Source of the DNA: an uncultured SAR324 cluster bacterium
GTDB lineage: Bacteria > SAR324 > NAC60-12
Assembly: GCA_902564345.1 (NCBI GenBank)
Contig: CACFAY010000015.1
Span: 1-34,270, forward strand
Length of the DNA stretch: 34,270 nt
Direction: 5' to 3'
Below, in pieces: positions 28,380-34,270 of this stretch. Position 1 is the first letter of the stretch; each line of letters opens with the position of its first letter. Below the pieces are notes generated by a model. The model ran no database searches, was not told the DNA's origin, and saw only the letters and a list, made by a program, of their open reading frames with translations. The position numbers and the translations under genes were made by a program.

Positions 28380-29831
28380 ATGATTTTCTCAACATTTTTT
28401 AAATACCATCTTTTTATCAAAATTATTATATTATTTTTTACTTTAACTATACATAATTCTATCTTTTGTATAGGTTCTGAAGTAGCAAAATCTCTTGATT
28501 TTTCAGGTAATGGCCCGATATTTCTCTCTAAGAAACAAATTAAGGATGACCTGAATCAGGCCATAGGGCTATTTCGTGACAACTATGTACGTTATAGGGT
28601 TTTGGAAAAGAATGGAATCAATTGGGAAGGAGTTTTCCAAAAACTGGAGAGTTTAATTGTTAAAGATACAAATCCTGTTCTAACACATCATTTTCAAAAA
28701 AAACTTATAAAAGCCTTAGAATTTACAGAAGATTCAAATATACAAGCTAATCTTTTTTTAAAAAAAAGACATTATATTCACAGAGTTGAACCAAAAGCTA
28801 CATTTTATACAAATATAAAGCTAGCACAACGGCAGGAACGTTTTAGGGTTTTACCCGGCAAATATCAAACAAAGAATATAATCAACGATTGGTTTATCAA
28901 TTGTACAAATACACAAGAAGTTTTCTTTCCTGTCTTACCCCAAAGGCAAGCAGAATTATTATTTATGTTGGGAATACAAGCTAACAATCAGCTTAAAAAC
29001 CTTAAATGTACATTCCAAAGTGAATCAGGCGTGAAGCGAGAAAAATTGCTGCCACTGTTTTTTTCAGAGTCTGAAATAAATTTTGAAGAAAGCCCAATTT
29101 ATAAATTCGTTAACGGACGTATTCCTTATATCCGTTGGTACAGAGACGGAAAAGCTGGAGAAAATGACGTAAAGAAATTTTACAAACTAGCAAAAAAACT
29201 TAGAAAATCTCAGGATTTAATTATAGATGTTAGAGGTAATAAAAATGGCAGTTTTAGATTCATTGAGAAATGGCTTAGAGAATTTACGAGAAATCACTGG
29301 AAAAATGTGATCATTAGGGAACGTCAGACAGTTCAAATATTAAATGGTCTTTTAAATCGTGTTCAATGGAACTTGTATAATGACACATCAAGTCATTTTA
29401 TTGGCAAAGGTCAACTTGAACAAAAACGTGAGCAACTTCGTAATTTGATTTTTTATTTCGTTGAAAAAGGACTTGACCAAAAATGGATAGAGACAAAGTT
29501 CATTTTTAACGGCAATAAAGATGCCCCTAAATGGAATACTCACTTGATCATTATTGCAAACAATCATTGCGGCAACGGTTGTCAATTTTTAGCAGCATTG
29601 ACAAAACAGATACCTGATGGAACTCTAATAGGCAAAAATACAGGATCTTTTCCAAAAAATTCATTCAAGCCTATTTTTCAACTAAACAGTTCTCGGATTA
29701 TGCTTACTTTTGAAAACAAATTACATTTGAATCATATGGGTGAGCCCGTTTCAACTTCTGGATATCATCCTGATTATTGGCTATTTTCTCCAATGGGCTT
29801 AACCGATATCATGAGATATGCAAATAAATAA
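28380..29831 (+). CDS. Secreted protein with degenerate S41 (C-terminal processing protease/tricorn-like) peptidase-type domain
   Basis: N-terminal signal/anchor (FIKIIILFFTLTIHNSIFC); 'GRIPYIRWY...LRKSQDLIIDVRGNKNGSF...THLIIIANNHCGNGCQFLAALTKQIPDGTLIGKNTGSF' follows the S41 order (shared 'lIlDvRgN.GG', 'v.vlvn..t.SaaE...al', 'liG..T.G'). Confidence 0.6.
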   Translation: MIFSTFFKYHLFIKIIILFFTLTIHNSIFCIGSEVAKSLDFSGNGPIFLSKKQIKDDLNQAIGLFRDNYVRYRVLEKNGINWEGVFQKLESLIVKDTNPVLTHHFQKKLIKALEFTEDSNIQANLFLKKRHYIHRVEPKATFYTNIKLAQRQERFRVLPGKYQTKNIINDWFINCTNTQEVFFPVLPQRQAELLFMLGIQANNQLKNLKCTFQSESGVKREKLLPLFFSESEINFEESPIYKFVNGRIPYIRWYRDGKAGENDVKKFYKLAKKLRKSQDLIIDVRGNKNGSFRFIEKWLREFTRNHWKNVIIRERQTVQILNGLLNRVQWNLYNDTSSHFIGKGQLEQKREQLRNLIFYFVEKGLDQKWIETKFIFNGNKDAPKWNTHLIIIANNHCGNGCQFLAALTKQIPDGTLIGKNTGSFPKNSFKPIFQLNSSRIMLTFENKLHLNHMGEPVSTSGYHPDYWLFSPMGLTDIMRYANK

Positions 29832-29952
29832 TAATAAGATTTTTGGACTCTATTGTTATTGAGCTAACTTGAATAAAAAGTTTTTCCCTGTCAACATCGT
29901 GTAAGCAATTAATATAAAAAAACCCATGAGTTATTTTTAGAAAAAATAAAAA

Positions 29953-30873
29953 ATGATGACACTCTTCTTAAAAAACACGGCAAGAATACCACTTTTTCTG
30001 ATATTTTTGATATTAAATACAATTTTACATGGATCATTGGTTAGTTTGTGCGGAATAATCAAATTAATTATACCAATTTCAAAATTTCACATCATAATTT
30101 CAAGATTTGCATACTGGATTTCAGGAGGTTATGTCCTTACAAATAATTTTCTGATAAAAGTTTTTTATAATCCTGAATGGGATATAAAGGGACTCGCAAA
30201 CTTAAAAATGAAAGGAACCTATTTAGTTTTATGCAATCATCTTTCACTGCTTGATATTCCTTCATTGCAGCGAATTTTCTTCAAAAAAATCCCATTTTTA
30301 CGTTTTTTCATCAAACAACAATTGATTTTTGTACCTTTTCTTGGACAGAGCCTATGGGCTTTAAACTTTCCCTCTATGAAAAGGTACTCAAAAGAAACTT
30401 TAAACAAACATCCTGAATTGAGTGGTAAAGATTTGGATACTACTAAACGCTCATGTGACAATTTACGTGGACAACCAGTTAGCATGCTTATTTATGCTGA
30501 GGGTACTCGTTTCAATCTTGATAAGCATATAAGGACTAATTCACCTTATAAAAATTTATTGAAACCTCGTGCTGGAGGAGTACATACAGTATTAAGGAGC
30601 CTTGGAGATGAGCTAACTTTCATACTTGATGTAACGCTAGCTTATCCAGGCCATAAATCTCCAAGTTTATTAGATTTTTTACTTGGGAGAGTCCCAAGAG
30701 TTCTAATAAGAGTTAAGGCGCTTAAATTGGGAGAAAATGAAATCCCAACATTTGAGAAAATTAAATCGAAAGAAGGAGCTTTAGCTGTTAGGAACTTCCT
30801 CAATCAGACTTGGGAAGCCAAAGACAAAATTATAAGTAAAATACATTCTGAATCATCAATTCCTGTTATTTAA
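29953..30873 (+). CDS. PlsC-like acyltransferase (1-acyl-glycerol-3-phosphate acyltransferase family, YihG-like)
   Basis: 'LVLCNHLSLLDIPSLQ' (NHxxxxD motif), 'MLIYAEGTRFN' (EGTR motif), N-terminal TM segment. Confidence 0.9.
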   Translation: MMTLFLKNTARIPLFLIFLILNTILHGSLVSLCGIIKLIIPISKFHIIISRFAYWISGGYVLTNNFLIKVFYNPEWDIKGLANLKMKGTYLVLCNHLSLLDIPSLQRIFFKKIPFLRFFIKQQLIFVPFLGQSLWALNFPSMKRYSKETLNKHPELSGKDLDTTKRSCDNLRGQPVSMLIYAEGTRFNLDKHIRTNSPYKNLLKPRAGGVHTVLRSLGDELTFILDVTLAYPGHKSPSLLDFLLGRVPRVLIRVKALKLGENEIPTFEKIKSKEGALAVRNFLNQTWEAKDKIISKIHSESSIPVI

Positions 30874-31205
30874 CCTACAAGCGAACCGTCTTCAACTAAT
30901 TCTGCTGGGGTAAGCAGCACAACATCTTTATTTTGAGAATACACTCCAAGGACCAGAACTTCAGATTTAACTCCAGCAACTCGTCGCGAAGACAAATTTA
31001 CCACGGCCAATATTTGCAAACCAACTAAATCTTCTGGACAGTAATTTTTAGTAATCTGAGCAGAACTAATTTTAGTTCCAAAAGCTCCAAAATCTATGAT
31101 TAACTTATAGGATTGCTTAATTGCTTTGTGATTTAGATTTGCATCGATTATAGTCCCTGTGCGGATTTCCAACTTTTTGAAATCATTAAAAGTAATTTCT
31201 GCCAT
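30870..31205 (-). CDS. csaA: CsaA-like tRNA-binding domain protein
   Basis: 111 aa: 'FKKLEIRTGTIIDANLNHKAIKQSYKLIIDFGAFGTKISSAQITKNYCPEDLVGLQILAVVNLSSRRVAGVKSEVLVLG' matches the stand-alone EMAPII/CsaA tRNA-binding fold. Confidence 0.9.
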   Translation of the reverse strand: MAEITFNDFKKLEIRTGTIIDANLNHKAIKQSYKLIIDFGAFGTKISSAQITKNYCPEDLVGLQILAVVNLSSRRVAGVKSEVLVLGVYSQNKDVVLLTPAELVEDGSLVG

Positions 31206-31251
31206 AGAAAATTTTCACGACAATATCCATTAAATTGGAATAAATCATTTT

Positions 31252-34200
31252 TTAGGAAACAAACTTAATCTCTCTTAACAATGCCTGTACTGGATGAAGA
31301 GGACGAAATCCATCAAAACGCTTTACTTGACTTCGACAAGAAAAACCTGTAGCTAATATTTTTTGCCTAGAGAAAGGATCATTTGGAATATTTTTTCTCC
31401 AGCTTAAGTCGTATATACCCAGTGACTCTTCATAATGCTCTGTTTCATGTCCGTATGTTCCGGCCATTCCACAACATCCAGCATCAATAAGCACTAAACC
31501 TAAGCCAAAAAAATTGAAAACATCCTTCCAAAGTCCATGTGATACTTCAGCTGTTGTTTTTTCAGTACAATGCCCAAGCAAATGATATTCTATAATATTT
31601 TGATTTGAATTACCTGAATGCTTTTTAAAATTATCTTGATTCATCATTAAAAATTCTTGTGGTAGTAAAATTTTTTTTTGGAGATAATTTTGTCCGAGAA
31701 TTTTAATATATTCATCCCGATACGTAAGCACAATACTAGGATCAAGTCCTACAATTGGAATCCCTGCACCTCCAACATGTGCAAGCCATTTAGAATTTTT
31801 CTCAGCAACATTCTTGAATTTTTTTAAGAATCCTTTTACATGCAGTGGCTTTCCATTAGGATGGAAAGGAGCAACGTAAACTGAAAAATCTAATTTCTTT
31901 AGCAACTTAAAAAATTCAAATACTACTTGGGATTCATAAAATGAGGTAAATGCATCCTGAAGAATTATTACGCTGCGTTTAGATTCTTCAGCAGAAAGTG
32001 TATAAAGATCATCTAAGTTAAATGTTGTTTTGTCATAATTCAATAGACGCTTTCTCAAAGATTCAGGACTATATTCTGGAAAATCCTTTAAACCAATTTT
32101 ATTTTTTAGAAATTCCCTAAAAAAAGATAAGCCTAAAATTGAATTTATCAACCAAGGCATTTGTGAAAACAAACGGCCAATACTTTCTGTTGAACCCACA
32201 AGATAATCTTTAATCGGATGAAAATATCGTGAATGGTAAAGTTCTAGAAATTTTGAGCGAAAGTCAGGTACATCAACGTTAACAGGACATTGCGTTACGC
32301 AAGCTTTACAGACTAAACATCCACCCATGGAATCATAAACCTCGTGAGAAAAATCATATTCACCCTTAATTTTTCTAATGGTATTAAAAGATTTTATCAG
32401 GAAATTTTTAATTAAACCTTTACGCTTGATTTTAAGAGGAGTTTTTAGCTGATTCAAAGAAATCAACCGTAACCACTCTCGTATCAAAGATGATCTTCCT
32501 TTAGGAGAATGAATATTTTCACGTGTAATTCTTGAAGAAGGACACATTATACTTTCAGGCGAGTAATCTAGACAAGCAGCATTTCCATTGCAGCTCATTG
32601 CAGAACGATATTCATTAAGATAATTCTTATCTATTTGACGTTCTTTCTGTCCACGCAAAGGCCCTTCCAGTGGGACCACATTATCATTGTGAGAGTAAGG
32701 TACTACTATTTTTCCTGGATTTAGACGATTATATGGATCAAAAGCTTCTTTAATGTGCTGCAAATCTTGATGCAATTCCTCGCCAAAAAAATCGGCTGTA
32801 TACTTACTGCGGAAACCACGACCATGCTCGCTCCACATTACACCATCATATTTTTTTACTAATTTAACTACTTTATCGGATAGTTCTCTAATCCATATCT
32901 CCTCTTCAGGCTTTTTTAAGTCTAAAGCTGGTCGAACATGCAAACATCCCACGTCTACGTGTCCATACATTGCATATTCCAAGTCATATGAATCTAATAG
33001 TTTTTTGAAATCACTTATATATCTGGCTAAATTTTTTACGGGAACTGCTGTATCTTCAATAAAAGGTATTGGTTTTCTTTCACCTTCAGTCTTTCCTAAT
33101 AGTCCTACACCTTTTTTACGCAAGTTCCACAGATTTTTTATTTCATTTTGATCAGCAGTTCTATAGTAACCTGTTGCTTTTCCAGACTCATTTTTGTTTC
33201 TTTCAACAACTTTACACAAGAAAGAAATCCTTCGCTCCATTTTAATCTTATTATTCCCACTGAACTCAACTAGATTAATGGTACGGGTAGGTCGAGTTAT
33301 TTTTCCTGAATTTGTTTTTTCATCAGCAATGAATGACTTTATTTTATTATATATTTCGTCTGTTCTAGCAAGACTGAGAATTTTTTCGTCGATTGTCTCA
33401 ATTGCAGCCGGTTCAGACTCAACCAATATTTCTGCATCTCTAAGCGCATCATCAAAACTCTCGTATTTCAATACAAGTAGATGCTTATATTTTGGAATTT
33501 TAGTCAAACGTAATTTTGCCTCACATACAACTGCCAAAGTCCCTTCTGATCCACAAAGTAGATAGTTTAGATTGAATCTATTTTCAGGATTATCAAATAC
33601 CTTGGCAAGATTATATCCTGTCATGAAACGGTTCATTCTCGGGAAGATTCTGTCAATAAGGTCTGCTTTTTTAGAAACAATTTCATCTACTATCTTAAAT
33701 ACTTTTCCCGTAAGACCCGGTTTGTTTTTAAATTCAATTAACTCGTATTCATCAAGCGGTATAGATTTTAAAAATTCACCATTTGAGAGTACACATGACA
33801 GTTCCATTACATGATTACTCGTGCGTCCATAGACTCTCGAACCTTTCCCACATGCGTCAGTATTTACCATACCCCCTAATGTCGCTCTGTTACTGGGCGA
33901 TAAATCAGGTGCAAAAAAGACATTATATGGCTCAAGAAATTTGTTCAACTGATCCAAAACCACCCCAGGCTCCACTCTTACCCAACCCTGCTTGAGATTA
34001 ATTTCAAGTATTCGATTCATAAAACGTGAACAATCCAGCACAATACCATCTGACAGTGATTGTCCATTTGTGCCTGTACCACCTCCACGAGCTGTGATTT
34101 TGATGTCTTTGCAAAAATATTTTTTCCCAGCAATAGACATCACTTTCTGAATGTCACTTATGTTTTTTGGTGAAATAATTGCCTGGGGTAAGACCTGATA

Positions 34201-34270
34201 TATACTGTTATCAGTTGAAGTTACAACTCGTGAGGCATAATCATGATTAATTTTTCCAGAAAATTTACTA
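31252..34270 (-). CDS. FAD-linked oxidase fused to 4Fe-4S ferredoxin and Cys-rich (CCG) domains, YdiJ/D-2-hydroxyglutarate dehydrogenase-like (5' truncated by window edge)
   Basis: 'ITARGGGTGTNGQSLSDGIVLDCSRFMNRI' FAD_binding_4 motif; C-terminal FAD-oxidase 'MYGHVDVGCLHVRPALDL'; 'CLVCKACVTQCPVNVDVP' ferredoxin motif; C-terminal 'DAGCCGMAGTYGHE'. The frame stays open upstream of listed start 34143 to the edge (SKFSGKINHDYASRVVTSTDNSIYQVLPQAIISPKNISDIQKV), which fits the missing FAD-domain N-terminus. Confidence 0.93.
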   Translation of the reverse strand, partial: SKFSGKINHDYASRVVTSTDNSIYQVLPQAIISPKNISDIQKVMSIAGKKYFCKDIKITARGGGTGTNGQSLSDGIVLDCSRFMNRILEINLKQGWVRVEPGVVLDQLNKFLEPYNVFFAPDLSPSNRATLGGMVNTDACGKGSRVYGRTSNHVMELSCVLSNGEFLKSIPLDEYELIEFKNKPGLTGKVFKIVDEIVSKKADLIDRIFPRMNRFMTGYNLAKVFDNPENRFNLNYLLCGSEGTLAVVCEAKLRLTKIPKYKHLLVLKYESFDDALRDAEILVESEPAAIETIDEKILSLARTDEIYNKIKSFIADEKTNSGKITRPTRTINLVEFSGNNKIKMERRISFLCKVVERNKNESGKATGYYRTADQNEIKNLWNLRKKGVGLLGKTEGERKPIPFIEDTAVPVKNLARYISDFKKLLDSYDLEYAMYGHVDVGCLHVRPALDLKKPEEEIWIRELSDKVVKLVKKYDGVMWSEHGRGFRSKYTADFFGEELHQDLQHIKEAFDPYNRLNPGKIVVPYSHNDNVVPLEGPLRGQKERQIDKNYLNEYRSAMSCNGNAACLDYSPESIMCPSSRITRENIHSPKGRSSLIREWLRLISLNQLKTPLKIKRKGLIKNFLIKSFNTIRKIKGEYDFSHEVYDSMGGCLVCKACVTQCPVNVDVPDFRSKFLELYHSRYFHPIKDYLVGSTESIGRLFSQMPWLINSILGLSFFREFLKNKIGLKDFPEYSPESLRKRLLNYDKTTFNLDDLYTLSAEESKRSVIILQDAFTSFYESQVVFEFFKLLKKLDFSVYVAPFHPNGKPLHVKGFLKKFKNVAEKNSKWLAHVGGAGIPIVGLDPSIVLTYRDEYIKILGQNYLQKKILLPQEFLMMNQDNFKKHSGNSNQNIIEYHLLGHCTEKTTAEVSHGLWKDVFNFFGLGLVLIDAGCCGMAGTYGHETEHYEESLGIYDLSWRKNIPNDPFSRQKILATGFSCRSQVKRFDGFRPLHPVQALLREIKFVS

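Noticed and set aside
33194-33995. Plus-strand ORFs (123, 80 and 70 aa) inside the FAD/Fe-S oxidase gene
   Set aside because: Antisense shadow ORFs with no recognisable domains; the minus-strand frame is strongly supported by protein motifs. The same reasoning applies to the many other 60-110 aa antisense ORFs in the track.
1-34270. Mobile element, prophage, CRISPR, toxin-antitoxin or defence island
   Set aside because: No transposase, integrase, cas-like protein, direct-repeat array or recognisable TA pair was found; gene content is overwhelmingly core. TerB-like domain alone is not enough to call a defence system.
1-34270. tRNA or rRNA genes
   Set aside because: No cloverleaf-like T-loop (GGTTCRANYCC) with matching acceptor stems or rRNA-like stretches were seen by eye; a tRNAscan-SE/Infernal run would be decisive.

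Overview
AT-rich, densely packed chromosomal segment from a Gram-negative (lipid A and Tol-Pal bearing) bacterium, probably an uncultured or environmental lineage. The lineage is an inference and I cannot fix it from sequence alone. Most of the window is housekeeping: Pal-like/tolQ/tolR/lpxB/tldD (+); crotonase, outer-membrane-like protein and two poorly characterised proteins (-); AMMECR1-domain protein/pyrD (+); FprA-type reductase/hemC/hemA (-); pgsA/hslV/hslU/family-4 UDG/hisS/lspA (+); FAD disulfide-reductase-like protein/TPP enzyme/FMN glutamate-synthase-like protein/moaA (-); rsmA/S41-like orphan/PlsC-like acyltransferase (+); CsaA-like protein and a YdiJ/GlcD-like FAD/Fe-S oxidase cut by the window edge (-). 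I see no rRNA, tRNA, CRISPR array, transposase or phage module. The items most worth a second look are (i) a TerB-like + PilZ-like + DUF2225-like zinc-ribbon protein translationally coupled to a 520-aa coiled-coil orphan, (ii) a candidate molybdenum-cofactor riboswitch covering the moaA ribosome-binding site, (iii) an FAD pyridine-nucleotide oxidoreductase that has lost both redox-active cysteines, and (iv) a secreted S41-like protein with a degenerate active site. None of these is proven to be a new system.
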